Assembly: GCA_944323325.1 (NCBI GenBank)
Contig: CALUSF010000003.1
Coordinates: 1-39,064 of the forward strand
Length of the DNA stretch: 39,064 bases
Direction of reading: 5' to 3'
Source: Candidatus Gastranaerophilales bacterium
Lineage (GTDB): Bacteria; Cyanobacteriota; Vampirovibrionia; Gastranaerophilales; Gastranaerophilaceae
Shown: positions 26,025-35,142 of the stretch, piece by piece
Layout: every line of letters starts with the position of its first letter
Position numbering within the stretch: the first letter of the stretch is position 1
Made by a program: the position numbers and the translations under genes
Notes under the pieces: model-generated
Databases searched by the model: none
The model's input: the letters and a program-made list of their open reading frames with translations, nothing else
What the model was told of the DNA's origin: nothing

Positions 26025-26312
26025 TTATTCAACAATAGCCAAAGCGTCTTTTATAGAAAGAATTTTGTATTCAATTCCGTCCATTTTAATATCAGTACCG
26101 GCGTATTTAGCGTAAAGAATTATATCGCCAACTTTAACGTCCATCGGCTCCCTTTCTCCGTTGTCGTTAACTTTTCCTTCACCTACAGCTACTACTTCAC
26201 CTTTTTGCGGTTTCTCTTTAGCGCTGTCCGGAATAAAGATTCCGCCTGATGTTTGTTCTGTATCTTCAATAACTTTGATAACAATTCTGTCTTGTAATGG
26301 TTTTAATGCCAT
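26025..26312 (-). CDS. groS: Co-chaperonin GroES
   Basis: 95 residues, complete. It has the [12 protein letters not shown] start, the mobile loop around [21 protein letters not shown] and the [15 protein letters not shown] region. It caps the GroEL ring. AGGAGG stands before the ATG. No CIRCE element (the HrcA operator) is seen upstream, so heat control, if any, uses another mechanism. groL follows after the inserted cassette. Confidence 0.97.
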   Translation of the reverse strand: MALKPLQDRIVIKVIEDTEQTSGGIFIPDSAKEKPQKGEVVAVGEGKVNDNGEREPMDVKVGDIILYAKYAGTDIKMDGIEYKILSIKDALAIVE

Positions 26313-26427
26313 AATAATATCCTCCTACTTTCTACAATTATATTTATATAATAAAAATAACTAAAATTATAAAAAGTTAAGGAAAAATTAATTATTGGCA
26401 TAAGTTATATGACGGGAAATTGTAAAT

Positions 26428-26463
26428 GAGGCTGCTAGAAATTTAAAAATTTTCCGCAGCCTC
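26428..26463. terminator. Strong hairpin, possible terminator
   Basis: GAGGCTGC (26428-26435) and GCAGCCTC (26456-26463), with inner AAATTT/AAATTT pairing. There is no clean T-run. It lies just after the stop of the decayed minus-strand fragment, so it may be that gene's old terminator. Confidence 0.45.
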
Positions 26464-26479
26464 CAGTTATTAACACCTA

Positions 26480-26596
26480 TTAACTCAACTTCTTTTTTTC
26501 AATCTGCCAGCTTAAATCACCGTATTCGTTGGCAGTTATTTGTATATTGTAATCATTAGTATTATAAATTGTTACATAAACACTATAAAAAGATAG
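26480..26596 (-). pseudogene. Decayed C-terminal coding fragment
   Basis: The minus-strand frame reads protein-like sequence such as NDYNIQITANEYGDLSWQI and ends in TAA at 26480-26482. It is closed upstream by a stop at 26597-26599 and has no ATG, GTG or TTG. It looks like the last 38 codons of a lost gene of unknown family. Confidence 0.4.
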
Positions 26597-26929
26597 TTAC
26601 TGCTTTTTAGACCGCTAAAAATTTTAAAATAAATAAAATTTTTTAAATGTCTTCGGCGTAATTTCTGATAAATAGTGTGTTCCGGCTCCCCAAACAATTT
26701 GTATAAATTGTATTGTACTTACATTTGTAAATAACGGCATTTTTCAACTTTAGACTTTTTTACAAGATACTTACAAATATTTACATTAAATTTGTAAAGT
26801 TATTATTTTATTAAAGGCCTTATGTCAATTCGCTCGCGCTGAACCCCTGACAAGGCTTCGCCTTGTTAGAAGTTCTAAAAACCACATATTAGCACAAGCC
26901 ATAAAATCATCTAGTAGTCCCGTTCAAGA

Positions 26930-26979
26930 GGGTGACTATAAGTTTTACAAGGGTTTAATAGTTCTAACCGTTGTCACCC
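26930..26979. repeat. 50-bp stem-loop, member 2
   Basis: GGGTGAC and GTCACCC close 36 bases, preceded by AAGA and followed by GACAAAGTGTCC. The stem bases differ from member 1, but pairing is kept. Confidence 0.6.
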
Positions 26980-26989
26980 GACAAAGTGT

Positions 26990-27051
26990 CCTTTTCTTTT
27001 TGATTACTTTTTCTTTTTAGTAAAAAAAAGTAACAACGGTAAGGGGAATTG
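26990..27051. repeat. Partial copy of the tRNA-Glu 3' end and its downstream hairpin
   Basis: CTTTTCTTTTTGATTAC..., a hairpin and then CGGTAAGGGGAATTG repeat the sequence at 27188-27250, which includes the acceptor and T-arm end of the minus-strand tRNA-Glu. The copy stops in the T loop, so it is not a functional tRNA. Confidence 0.6.
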
Positions 27052-27125
27052 TCTTGCTCATTCACGCTGGACCCCTGACAAGGCTTTGCCTTGTTTTTAC
27101 AATAATCTTGTAATCAAATCTTAGA

Positions 27126-27176
27126 GGCAGACCCGGAGACGGTTATTTCAGCCTGTAGTATTGATGAATGTCTGCC
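27126..27176. repeat. 51-bp stem-loop, member 3
   Basis: GGCAGAC and GTCTGCC close 37 bases, followed by GATAATGTGTTC. It has a third version of the same stem with pairing kept. Confidence 0.6.
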
Positions 27177-27198
27177 GATAATGTGTTCTTTTCTTTTT

Positions 27199-27233
27199 GA
27201 TTACTTTTTCTTTTTAGTAAAGAAAAAGTAATC
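27199..27233. other. Perfect 15-bp hairpin abutting tRNA-Glu
   Basis: GATTACTTTTTCTTT (27199-27213) and its complement (27219-27233) with a 5-base loop. The stem includes the discriminator base of the tRNA. It could act in 3' processing or termination of the tRNA transcript. Confidence 0.5.
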
Positions 27234-27304
27234 GGCGGTAAGGGGAATTGAACCCCTGTTTGGAGAATGAGAATCTCCCGTCCTAACCACTAGACGATAC
27301 CGCT
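27233..27304 (-). tRNA. tRNA-Glu (anticodon CUC)
   Basis: A 72-base cloverleaf is read on the minus strand. The D arm contains CTAGTGGTTAGG. The anticodon stem GGAGA/TCTCC encloses TTCTCAT with anticodon CTC at 34-36, and the T arm is AGGGG-TTCAATT-CCCCT. The acceptor pairs at six positions (GCGGTA/TACCGC), while position 1-72 would be A-C, which is unusual. The discriminator is G and CCA is not encoded. It lies six bases after the stop of the histidine-phosphatase-like gene and may be processed from that message. Confidence 0.88.
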
Positions 27305-27310
27305 TTAATT

Positions 27311-27910
27311 TTATGTTGGCATGTGATCGGAATAAATAATACTGGACCAATCACCTTCAAAGTAACTTATCTGTGTCAGAGTTCCGGTTTTAATCAAGTT
27401 TTTAAATTGGCTAACCGGCGTAAGTTCAAGAGTTTTGGCTATTGCCGACTGAACTACATCCGGAGTTGTAACCACAATTATACGATTGCCTTTGTTCTCT
27501 TCTACAAGCTTATCTATAATATCTGAAACTCTTTTATTAAACGCTTCAAGAGATTCACCGCCTTCAGGCTGTTGAATTATAACAGCAGGGCCGTATTGGT
27601 CAAACAAATCTTCATAAGATCTTCCGCTCCATTCTCCGTGGTTTCTGGCAGGTAAATCAATCGAAGTTATATTTTTCTTAAACAGCTTTGCAATAATCTG
27701 CGCGGACTGCGTGCATCTTGCAGAAGAGCTTGTATATATTTTGTCATAAGCTACCGCCCTATTTTCAAGATAACCGCAGACTTTTTCCATTTCTTCTTCA
27801 CCAAACTCATTTAATTTTGGATATTTTTCAGTATCACTAATAATTCCGTCCATGGAGTGAACGGTTGCTCCGTGGGTTATAAAAGTTATTTTACATTTAC
27901 GTTTAAACAT
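27311..27910 (-). CDS. Histidine-phosphatase-fold protein, probably inactive
   Basis: 199 residues with the phosphoglycerate-mutase-like fold: ITFITHGATVHS at the start, YTSSSARCTQSA (59-70) and a late FEGD segment. Two catalytic features are altered. The usual R-H-G is T12-H13-G14, and the second histidine (normally in a SHGG-type motif) is replaced in VVTTPD (146-151). The phosphate-accepting H13 remains, but loss of the Arg and second His argues for a pseudoenzyme or a changed activity. Cytosolic. tRNA-Glu follows directly. Confidence 0.85.
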   Translation of the reverse strand: MFKRKCKITFITHGATVHSMDGIISDTEKYPKLNEFGEEEMEKVCGYLENRAVAYDKIYTSSSARCTQSAQIIAKLFKKNITSIDLPARNHGEWSGRSYEDLFDQYGPAVIIQQPEGGESLEAFNKRVSDIIDKLVEENKGNRIIVVTTPDVVQSAIAKTLELTPVSQFKNLIKTGTLTQISYFEGDWSSIIYSDHMPT

Positions 27911-27980
27911 TTAATTTCCTCTTCGAAAAACATTATAGCACAAATACAATAAATGCAAAGATTATCATATTTTTGTATGA

Positions 27981-28008
27981 TTGACTTTTTTAGAAAAAAA
28001 ATTAAACT
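27981..28008 (+). promoter_or_regulatory. Promoter of the EF-hand gene
   Basis: TTGACT (27981-27986), a 16-base spacer and TAAACT (28003-28008). AAGGAG precedes the ATG at 28048. Confidence 0.5.
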
Positions 28009-28047
28009 AAGCATGTATAACTATAACTAAACACAAGGAGATATATT

Positions 28048-28605
28048 ATGAGTAAACGATTGGACGGTTCTTCATTATTTTCAGGTATAAGTGCAGGACT
28101 TACAAATTCATTTGCACTGCTATCAAGCCAGTACAGCGACGGTTTAACATTAGAAAACTTAAACAAGGCATTAACAAATACCAACGTGACAAGTACGCTT
28201 TACGGTTCCACGTTTGCTTCATATTTAACTACAAATTTTAACAGTGTGGATAAAAATGCGGACGGCACGATTTCTGCCGATGAAATTCAAACATTAATGA
28301 ACAATATGGCAACACAGGGGCTTACAAGAGAGCAGATTATGGCACTCGGTTCATCATCCGGGATGAGCACTTCGCTTCAAGAAACAGTATTATCGCATTT
28401 TGATGATATTGACACAAATAAAGACGGAAAAGTTACAAACCAGGAAATTAATGCTTATGGCGTAAACTCCGAAATCGAAAAACAAAAAATAGAAGACCGG
28501 AACAAAATTGTTAATAATATGTCCTTGTATTACGGAGATGAAATCAGCGAATATGAAGGCAGCATGCTGGATTACAGATATTTGGATGATGACGAAAATT
28601 CATAG
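28048..28605 (+). CDS. EF-hand calcium-binding protein
   Basis: 185 residues with two canonical 12-residue EF-hand loops, DKNADGTISADE (68-79) and DTNKDGKVTNQE (122-133), each with acidic residues at positions 1, 5 and 12 or their equivalents. The N-terminus is Ser-rich without a clear signal peptide, and the C-terminus is acidic (DDDENS). It probably binds calcium and may act as a sensor or buffer; the partner is unknown. AAGGAG lies before the ATG. It is a single gene between a promoter and a bidirectional terminator. Confidence 0.85.
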   Translation: MSKRLDGSSLFSGISAGLTNSFALLSSQYSDGLTLENLNKALTNTNVTSTLYGSTFASYLTTNFNSVDKNADGTISADEIQTLMNNMATQGLTREQIMALGSSSGMSTSLQETVLSHFDDIDTNKDGKVTNQEINAYGVNSEIEKQKIEDRNKIVNNMSLYYGDEISEYEGSMLDYRYLDDDENS

Positions 28606-28622
28606 GTTGTTGAAAATAAAAA

Positions 28623-28652
28623 AACAGGCGGAACTTATAGTCCGCCTGTTTA
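28623..28652. terminator. Bidirectional terminator
   Basis: AACAGGCGGA (28623-28632) and TCCGCCTGTT (28641-28650). It separates the EF-hand gene from the converging transferase gene. Confidence 0.85.
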
Positions 28653-28655
28653 GTT

Positions 28656-29741
28656 TTATTCATCTTTCTTATCCGAGATTTCTATAGGTTTCGGTTTGGT
28701 CATAACGCTTATAATACTAAGAACAACCATAATCAGAATCAGTATAGCTATATAAATAAAATAATTTTTCAACGTTCCCGTAAAATACGTAGCGACAGCG
28801 CCCCCGACGATTGCTACGGATGTCAGTATTGCAACTGTTTTCTTCTGAGAGAATCCCGCTTTCAAAAGTTTGTGGTGAATGTGTTCCGCATCAGCTACAA
28901 ACGGAGATTTTCCTTTCATAATCCGCCTTAGGCTTGAATAAGTGATATCCATAATCGGCACCGCAAGCACAAGAAACGGAAGTAAAACAGCAAGAGCAGC
29001 ACCTTTCATAACTCCTGCAATAGATAGTGTAGCGAGCAAGAAGCCGGAGAAAAGTGCTCCGGAATCACCCATAAAGATTTTTGCCGGGTTAAAGTTAAAA
29101 GTCAAAAAGGCAAGCATTGAACCCGCCAAAATGAATGCAATAAGAGCGGTAATCGGCTGTGCCGGAGATACTGCAACCGCAATAAGCGCAAGCGTTATAG
29201 AACTTACCGTAATTACAGAACCTGCAAGCCCGTCTACGCCGTCTATAAAGTTAACAGCATTAGAAATCCCGACAATCCAGAGTAAAGTTATCGGATAAGA
29301 GAAAATCCCGAGATGAATTACTCCGCCAAAGGGATTAAATATTGTATCTATTTGAACACCCAGCAGATATACGATTGTAGCGATTGAAAGCTGTATAACA
29401 AGTTTAAACTTTGCATCAAGGTTATAAATATCATCAACAAGCCCTAAAAGAAACATTAAAGAACCGCCTAAAAGTATTCCCGAAAGAAGACTTCCGTATG
29501 GATAATAGCTTAATAACACCAGAAACAGAAATGTAAGCATTGCGCTTGACCAGATTGCAACACCGCCCAAACGCGATATCGGAAGCTTATGGATTTTTCT
29601 TTCATTCGGTAAATCTACTAAACCTTCTTTTTGAGAAAATTCAATTACCATTGGTACAATAAATACCCCTAAAAGGTAAGAAATAAATGCACCTATTATA
29701 TGTGCCTGTGTTAACTTAATAATAATTGTCCTAACCTCCAT
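28656..29741 (-). CDS. WecA/TagO-type polyprenyl-phosphate HexNAc-1-P transferase
   Basis: 361 residues, about ten membrane helices. Family motifs are LVDDIYNLD (the Asp-rich Mg site), [26 protein letters not shown] and the HIHHKLL loop that distinguishes WecA/TagO from MraY. It transfers a sugar-1-phosphate from a UDP-sugar to undecaprenyl phosphate to start surface glycan synthesis. The ATG overlaps the glyA stop by 11 bases. The GGAGG inside its first codons is ideally placed for an ATT start 15 bases downstream, so the start is not certain. Confidence 0.92.
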   Translation of the reverse strand: MEVRTIIIKLTQAHIIGAFISYLLGVFIVPMVIEFSQKEGLVDLPNERKIHKLPISRLGGVAIWSSAMLTFLFLVLLSYYPYGSLLSGILLGGSLMFLLGLVDDIYNLDAKFKLVIQLSIATIVYLLGVQIDTIFNPFGGVIHLGIFSYPITLLWIVGISNAVNFIDGVDGLAGSVITVSSITLALIAVAVSPAQPITALIAFILAGSMLAFLTFNFNPAKIFMGDSGALFSGFLLATLSIAGVMKGAALAVLLPFLVLAVPIMDITYSSLRRIMKGKSPFVADAEHIHHKLLKAGFSQKKTVAILTSVAIVGGAVATYFTGTLKNYFIYIAILILIMVVLSIISVMTKPKPIEISDKKDE

Positions 29742-30972
29742 ACAGCGGATATTTTTTGCACAATTTAAGAGAATCTTGTCTTAATTGCGCAAGCTTTTCT
29801 TCGTTATCGGAATTTTTGATAGCTTCGGCAATAATTCTTGCGGTTTCTCTCATATCGTCTTCTTTGAAACCTCTTGTTGTCATTGCTGCAGCGCCTAATC
29901 TTATACCGCTTGTAACAAAAGGACTCTGCGGGTCATTCGGAACCGTATTTTTGTTCGCCGTAATTCCTACTCTTTCAAGCACATTTGCCATGTCTTTTCC
30001 GGTTTTTCCCGTTTTTCTCAAATCAAGAGTCATAAGGTGATTTTCTGTCATACCACCTACAATTTCCATTCCGTTATCAATAAGTCCTTGAGCCATTGCA
30101 GCCGCATTTTTAACGATTTGTTTTGCGTATTCCTTAAATTCAGGAGATAATGCTTCTTTTAAAGCAACTGCTTTTCCTGCAATAATATGTTCCAGAGGTC
30201 CGCCCTGAATTCCCGGAAAAACGGCTTTATCAATAGCCTGAGCGTACTCTTCATCGCACATGATAATTCCGCCTCTGGGGCCTCTTAGGGTTTTGTGGGT
30301 TGTAGTGGTTACAATTTGCGCGTAACCTGCAGGTGAAGGGTGAACTCCGCCCGCAACAAGCCCTGCAATATGAGCGATATCGGCAAGCAATATTGCGCCG
30401 GCTTCATCTGCGATTTCTCTAAACTTTTTGAAATCAATAATTTTTGAATAATTGCTTGCGCCGCAGATTATAAGCTTAGGTTTGTGCTCTAATGCCATTT
30501 TTCTAACATCATCATAGTCTATGTTTCCATTTTCATCAACGCCGTAGCTTTTTACGTTAAAATACATTCCTGAAAAATTAACCGGAGAGCCATGGCTCAA
30601 GTGCCCGCCGTTAGATAAGTCCATACCAAGAACCCTGTCTCCGCACTTAAGAAATGCAGAAAAGACTGCCATATTCGCCTGTGCGCCCGAGTGCGGCTGA
30701 ACATTTGCATGAGCCATATTAAACAATTCACAAGCCCTTTTTTGCGCAAGCTCTTCTATTTTATCAACAACCTCACATCCATTATAATAACGTTTATGCG
30801 GTTTTCCTTCCGCGTACTTATTAGTCAGAACACTTCCGCAAGCCTGCATAACAGCCGGAGAGGTAAAATTTTCGCTTGCTATAAGTTCAATAGTATTTTG
30901 CTGTCTCTCTAACTCTTCTTCTATATATCTTGCGACCTCAGGGTCAGTTATTTTCACTTTATCTAAATTCAT
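29731..30972 (-). CDS. glyA: Serine hydroxymethyltransferase
   Basis: 413 residues, full length. [10 protein letters not shown] (33-42), the YNGCEVVD site and the PLP lysine K227 in [14 protein letters not shown] are intact. It converts serine and tetrahydrofolate to glycine and methylene-tetrahydrofolate, feeding one-carbon metabolism. AGGAGGGGG stands before the ATG. The transferase gene overlaps its end, so the two form an operon. Confidence 0.97.
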   Translation of the reverse strand: MNLDKVKITDPEVARYIEEELERQQNTIELIASENFTSPAVMQACGSVLTNKYAEGKPHKRYYNGCEVVDKIEELAQKRACELFNMAHANVQPHSGAQANMAVFSAFLKCGDRVLGMDLSNGGHLSHGSPVNFSGMYFNVKSYGVDENGNIDYDDVRKMALEHKPKLIICGASNYSKIIDFKKFREIADEAGAILLADIAHIAGLVAGGVHPSPAGYAQIVTTTTHKTLRGPRGGIIMCDEEYAQAIDKAVFPGIQGGPLEHIIAGKAVALKEALSPEFKEYAKQIVKNAAAMAQGLIDNGMEIVGGMTENHLMTLDLRKTGKTGKDMANVLERVGITANKNTVPNDPQSPFVTSGIRLGAAAMTTRGFKEDDMRETARIIAEAIKNSDNEEKLAQLRQDSLKLCKKYPLYGG

Positions 30973-31335
30973 ATATCCCCCTCCTATATTAATTCTGATT
31001 ATACTTAAAAAATATATAAAAGTAAAAAGATAGGTGGAATGCAGGAAATTTTAATTTGAACAGCGTCTCTTCCCAATTTTCCCTGTAAGAGACAGAACTC
31101 TATAAGACTTTAATTCATAGCTCTCGACACATTATACTTGAAAGTAGGTTTTGCTAATCAGGATTAGCAAAACATTATATAAAGTGTTAAATCATAGATT
31201 TACCGCTTTATACTAATTACTGCAATCACTTCTTGAATCCCCCCTTATACGTAAACTTTTGTAAAAATTTTAGTATAAAAATAACAAATTTTTTCTTGTT
31301 TCAAATTATTATTAAATGAGACAAGGAGAAAAATA
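30973..31335. other. Intergenic tract with hairpins and a dispersed repeat
   Basis: No gene is seen. GTCTCTT (31065-31071) and AAGAGAC (31087-31093) form a hairpin. A copy of the double-hairpin repeat lies at 31144-31204. An A/T-rich promoter zone with TATAAA near 31273 precedes the next gene. Confidence 0.55.
31144..31204. repeat. Double-hairpin dispersed repeat, copy B
   Basis: GTAGGTTTTGCTAATC begins the unit. GTTTTGCTAATC (31148-31159) pairs perfectly with GATTAGCAAAAC (31162-31173), and a degenerate second hairpin ends in GATTTACC. It matches 10954-11026, with compensating changes in the first stem. Confidence 0.55.
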
Positions 31336-32541
31336 ATGTACGTATCACCAGTATTACCAAAGGTATATAATTACCAAATAAAAAAACAACAAAATAAAAC
31401 AAGCACCAATAATGCAGGACAAAACAATATAACAAGATTTGATGCCCCGAATTACTACATTAATTTTGGAGAAAAACCGATTAGCAAACTTTTTGAAGAA
31501 TATAACTGGTATATTAACCACGATAAAACACCGGCTATAAAATCTTTTCTTAAAATCGATGAATCTAAAGAAGTTATGAACAATTTTCTGACAACAATTC
31601 TAAACACGGAAGACAGAAGCTATCAACTAATAGACAGTATCGTATCTAATCCGCGTGAAATGGATAGTATTCTTAAGGCTCTTGAAGGCAAAGTCGGAGG
31701 AGGCTCCAAAAACCTGCTTACATTTTTGCCGACAAGCCCTTATAGCGCAGCTTATCAAAAATACACGGAAAAGAAACTCCAAAATGCGCATACACTATAT
31801 GAAATACTCCGCATTAGACCGGACTGGAAAGGGGAAGTTTTAATAAAGAAATTTCAACAATTAAAAGGAAATGAACCCTTAACTATAGGCAAAATTCCTA
31901 AAGAATTTCCGAACAATCATTTTTCAATCATTACAAATTATTTGAGAGGACAAGTCGAAACAGGATTAAAACTTGCAAAAAAAATTGACAGCTTAACTCT
32001 TGATAACAGAAAATATGACTTTGAATTTTTCACAGACGGAAGATCCGATAAAAATGTCTTCGGCGTATACACTCCTGAAGGCAAGAAATACGTAATAAAG
32101 ATGGCCGCTCCGGAAAGCAGAAGTCTTGATGCACCTTTTGCACTCGGTACACTTGCAAAAATAGATACATATCTTACAGGAAACAGAAGCAGAAATTCAG
32201 CACCTCTCTGCTATTACAACCATGATGAGAATCTTTCCGTCTATAAATTTATTAACCAAAAAACAGTAAAGGGCAATGACAGAGATTTACGCACTATTAT
32301 GGATCATCTGCCGGATTTCAGAGCTTTAAGCCTCAATTTTAATGATACAATAGGAAGTCGTAACTTCTTTATGCTGGATAAAGAAGCAAATGAAGATTTT
32401 GCTAACTTTGCACAAAATTTTGAAGACGGCATAAATAAAGAATGGATTTCCGTTGATAATGATCATGTAACGTTCAGTAACCGGCTGCATCCGCTGGTTT
32501 CTGAATATCACAAAGATTTGCCGGTTGCAATACATTTATAA
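31336..32541 (+). CDS. Unknown protein with a possible kinase-like fold
   Basis: 401 residues, AAGGAG before the ATG. Residues 1-45 are Asn/Gln-rich and end in YINFGEKP, a short motif shared with other proteins here. The middle is helical. Residues about 228-350 resemble a protein-kinase core: FGVYTPEGKKYVIKM with K255 as the ATP lysine, SVYKFI as the hinge, and NDTIGSRNFFMLD with D337, N343 and D348 where kinases have the catalytic Asp, Asn and DFG Asp. Spacing is tighter than normal, so this is tentative. There is no signal peptide or membrane segment. Confidence 0.7.
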   Translation: MYVSPVLPKVYNYQIKKQQNKTSTNNAGQNNITRFDAPNYYINFGEKPISKLFEEYNWYINHDKTPAIKSFLKIDESKEVMNNFLTTILNTEDRSYQLIDSIVSNPREMDSILKALEGKVGGGSKNLLTFLPTSPYSAAYQKYTEKKLQNAHTLYEILRIRPDWKGEVLIKKFQQLKGNEPLTIGKIPKEFPNNHFSIITNYLRGQVETGLKLAKKIDSLTLDNRKYDFEFFTDGRSDKNVFGVYTPEGKKYVIKMAAPESRSLDAPFALGTLAKIDTYLTGNRSRNSAPLCYYNHDENLSVYKFINQKTVKGNDRDLRTIMDHLPDFRALSLNFNDTIGSRNFFMLDKEANEDFANFAQNFEDGINKEWISVDNDHVTFSNRLHPLVSEYHKDLPVAIHL

Positions 32542-32542
32542 A

Positions 32543-32574
32543 AAAAAGGATTTGGTAAAAACCAAATCCTTTTT
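32543..32574. terminator. Bidirectional terminator
   Basis: AAAAAGGATTTGGT (32543-32556) pairs with ACCAAATCCTTTTT (32561-32574), loop AAAA. It is shared by the converging kinase-like gene and clpC. Confidence 0.88.
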
Positions 32575-32576
32575 TA

Positions 32577-35054
32577 TTATTGCTGAACTTCTGCTGCTTG
32601 CTTCTCTTTTTTCTCAAATACAATCTTATCGTCAACAAGCTTCAAAAGAATCGTATCACCTGGCTGATAAGCATTCGTAAGAATTTCTTCCGCAAGCTGG
32701 TCTTCAATTTTCTTTTGAATTAATCTTCTAAGCGGTCTTGCGCCGTAAGCCTCATTATAGCCGTCTTTTGCAAGATAATCCTTAACCTCATCAGTTACTT
32801 CAATTGATAAATCTCGTTCAGAAAGTCGTTTAAATAAATCTTTCATCATCAGATCAACAATTTCTCTTATTTCTTCCTTGCTCAAGTGAGAGAATACAAT
32901 AATATCATCAATACGGTTCAGAAATTCCGGTCTGAAAGCTTTTTTCAACTCTTCGTTAACCGTTTCTTTAAGTTTTTCGTACTTATCTTTCTTAGCATCA
33001 TCACCGGTAGAGAACCCGAGTTTGCCTTGTGTTGCAATCATACTGGCACCAACGTTTGATGTCATAATGATTATTGTATTCTTAAAGTTAACATGTCTGC
33101 CTTTTGCATCCGTCAAACGTCCGTCATCAAGAATTTGAAGCATTACATTAAATACATCCGGATGTGCCTTTTCGATTTCATCAAAAAGTATAACGGAGTA
33201 CGGTTTCTTTCTGACAAGCTCGGAAAGGTGTCCGCCGTCGTCATATCCGACATAACCCGGAGGCGAACCGATAAGTTTTGCGGTAGAATGTTTTTCCATA
33301 AATTCCGACATATCTACTCTTATCATATTGTCTTCGCTTCCGAAAATTGCTTCCGCAAGAGCCTTTGCAAGTTCTGTTTTACCAACGCCGGTAGGACCTG
33401 AGAAAATAAAGCTTCCTATCGGTCTGTTCGGAGATTTTAACCCGACTCTTGCACGTCTGATTGCTTTAGATATCGCAACAACGGCATCACTTTGTCCGAT
33501 AACTCTGTTATGAAGCGTTTCTTCAAGTTTCAAAAGTCTTTCACTTTCGCCTTCCGTTAGTTTAGTAACGGGAACGCCGGTCATTGTCGCTATAACTTCC
33601 GCCACATCATCTTCAGTTACGGTAGGTTTATTTGCGTCATTTTTGCGGCGCCATTCTTCCGTAACTTCGCGAATTCGTTCTTTCATATTAGCTTCATCAT
33701 CACGAAGAGAGGATGCACGTTCAAATTCCTGATTTCTTATCGCATCTTCTTTTTCCCTGACAATTTCTTTAAGTTCTTTCTCAAGCTCTTTGCCTTCGGG
33801 AGAAAGAGTGCAGACTTTAAGTCTTACCTTGGAGCTGGCTTCATCAATTACGTCAATTGCTTTATCCGGCAAAAATCTGTCGTTGATATATTTGCTTGAA
33901 AGCTTTGTTGCAGCAACAATAGCTTCATCCGAAATATTAAGATTGTGATGTTCTTCGTATTTCGGTTTTAATCCGCGTATAATTTCGATTGTTTCATCAA
34001 TAGACGGTTCTTCAATAATTACCGGCTGGAATCTCCTTTCAAGCGCAGAATCCTTCTCGATATATTTTCTGTACTCGTCTGATGTTGTTGCGCCGATAAC
34101 CTGAATTTCGCCTCTGGAAAGAGCGGGTTTTAAGATATTTGCGGCATCAATTGCGCCTTCTGCAGCACCCGCACCGATTAGAGTGTGCATTTCATCAATT
34201 ACAAGTATAACATTTCCCGCCTGTCTGATTTCATCCATAATCTTTTTAAGACGTTCTTCAAATTCACCGCGGTATTTAGTACCGGCTATCAGCAAGCCCA
34301 TATCAAGTTGAATAATCTTTTTATTTTCAAGAATATCCGGAACTTCATTATTAACAATCCTTATCGCAAGCCCTTCAGCTACGGCAGTTTTGCCGACACC
34401 GGGTTCGCCCAGAAGCACCGGATTGTTTTTGGTTCTTCTTGCAAGAATTTGTATAACACGTTCAATTTCTTTCTCCCTGCCGACTACGGGGTCTAACCTT
34501 TGTTCATAAGCGGCCTGAGTTAAATCTGTTCCGAATTCATCAAGACTCGGAGTTTTGACCTTGCTTGCCTGAGAGCTTGAAGAAGAAACGCCCACACCGG
34601 ATGAAGCAGTCTGAGGCTTAGAATCTCCAAGCATTTTAACAACATTGCTTCTTACTTTATTTAAATCCACACCGAGATTTTCCAGCACACGCGCCGCAAC
34701 GCCTTCTCCTTCCCGTATCAAACCCAGAAGAAGGTGTTCAGTTCCTATATAATTATGTCCGAGCTGCCTCGCTTCATCCCAAGAAAGTTCCAGTACACGT
34801 TTGGCTCTTGGAGTAAACGGAATTTCTACTGCGACAAAGCCGGAACCTCTACCTATAATTTTTTCTACTTCAATTCTGGCATCTTTAAGATTCACCCCCA
34901 TTGATTTAAGAGTCTTTGCGGCAATTCCGGTACCTTCGCCGATAAGACCCAGCAATATCTGCTCCGTTCCGACAAAATTATGCCCGAGCCTTCTTGCCTC
35001 TTCTTGTGCCAGCATAATAACTTTTATAGCCTTTTCAGTAAAACGTTCGAACAT
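32577..35054 (-). CDS. clpC: ATP-dependent Clp protease ATPase subunit ClpC
   Basis: 825 residues. It has a double Clp N-domain (1-145), AAA1 with Walker A GEPGVGKT (216-223), a middle domain with a UVR-like segment (about 430-465), and AAA2 with GPTGVGKT (553-560). A KLGF loop in AAA2 is the likely ClpP contact. It unfolds proteins for ClpP. The N-domain reads like cyanobacterial and plastid ClpC, which supports the assignment of the organism. GAGG lies 11 bases before the ATG, and a run of 15 T's lies about 50 bases upstream. Confidence 0.97.
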   Translation of the reverse strand: MFERFTEKAIKVIMLAQEEARRLGHNFVGTEQILLGLIGEGTGIAAKTLKSMGVNLKDARIEVEKIIGRGSGFVAVEIPFTPRAKRVLELSWDEARQLGHNYIGTEHLLLGLIREGEGVAARVLENLGVDLNKVRSNVVKMLGDSKPQTASSGVGVSSSSSQASKVKTPSLDEFGTDLTQAAYEQRLDPVVGREKEIERVIQILARRTKNNPVLLGEPGVGKTAVAEGLAIRIVNNEVPDILENKKIIQLDMGLLIAGTKYRGEFEERLKKIMDEIRQAGNVILVIDEMHTLIGAGAAEGAIDAANILKPALSRGEIQVIGATTSDEYRKYIEKDSALERRFQPVIIEEPSIDETIEIIRGLKPKYEEHHNLNISDEAIVAATKLSSKYINDRFLPDKAIDVIDEASSKVRLKVCTLSPEGKELEKELKEIVREKEDAIRNQEFERASSLRDDEANMKERIREVTEEWRRKNDANKPTVTEDDVAEVIATMTGVPVTKLTEGESERLLKLEETLHNRVIGQSDAVVAISKAIRRARVGLKSPNRPIGSFIFSGPTGVGKTELAKALAEAIFGSEDNMIRVDMSEFMEKHSTAKLIGSPPGYVGYDDGGHLSELVRKKPYSVILFDEIEKAHPDVFNVMLQILDDGRLTDAKGRHVNFKNTIIIMTSNVGASMIATQGKLGFSTGDDAKKDKYEKLKETVNEELKKAFRPEFLNRIDDIIVFSHLSKEEIREIVDLMMKDLFKRLSERDLSIEVTDEVKDYLAKDGYNEAYGARPLRRLIQKKIEDQLAEEILTNAYQPGDTILLKLVDDKIVFEKKEKQAAEVQQ

Positions 35055-35142
35055 TTGATAATATACCTCTTCTTATATAAGTATATATTACAAAACATTT
35101 ACATTTTTTTTTTTTTTTACAACAAAATTTTGAGGCTCTGTA

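Larger units (their letters stand above)
26313..27232. other. 900-base intergenic tract with repeats and a gene fragment
   Basis: There is no intact gene. It holds a strong hairpin (26428-26463), a decayed coding fragment (26480-26596), AT-rich palindromes near 26696-26711 and 26773-26800, and two composite repeat units. Each unit has an ACAAGGC hairpin, a 50-bp stem-loop and a TTTTCTTTTTGATTAC hairpin. The tract ends at tRNA-Glu. Confidence 0.6.

Noticed and set aside
26313-26400. CIRCE heat-shock operator upstream of groES
   Set aside because: I looked for TTAGCACTC and its inverted partner and found neither.
27311-27910. Active phosphoglycerate mutase
   Set aside because: The catalytic Arg of RHG and the second catalytic His are both missing.
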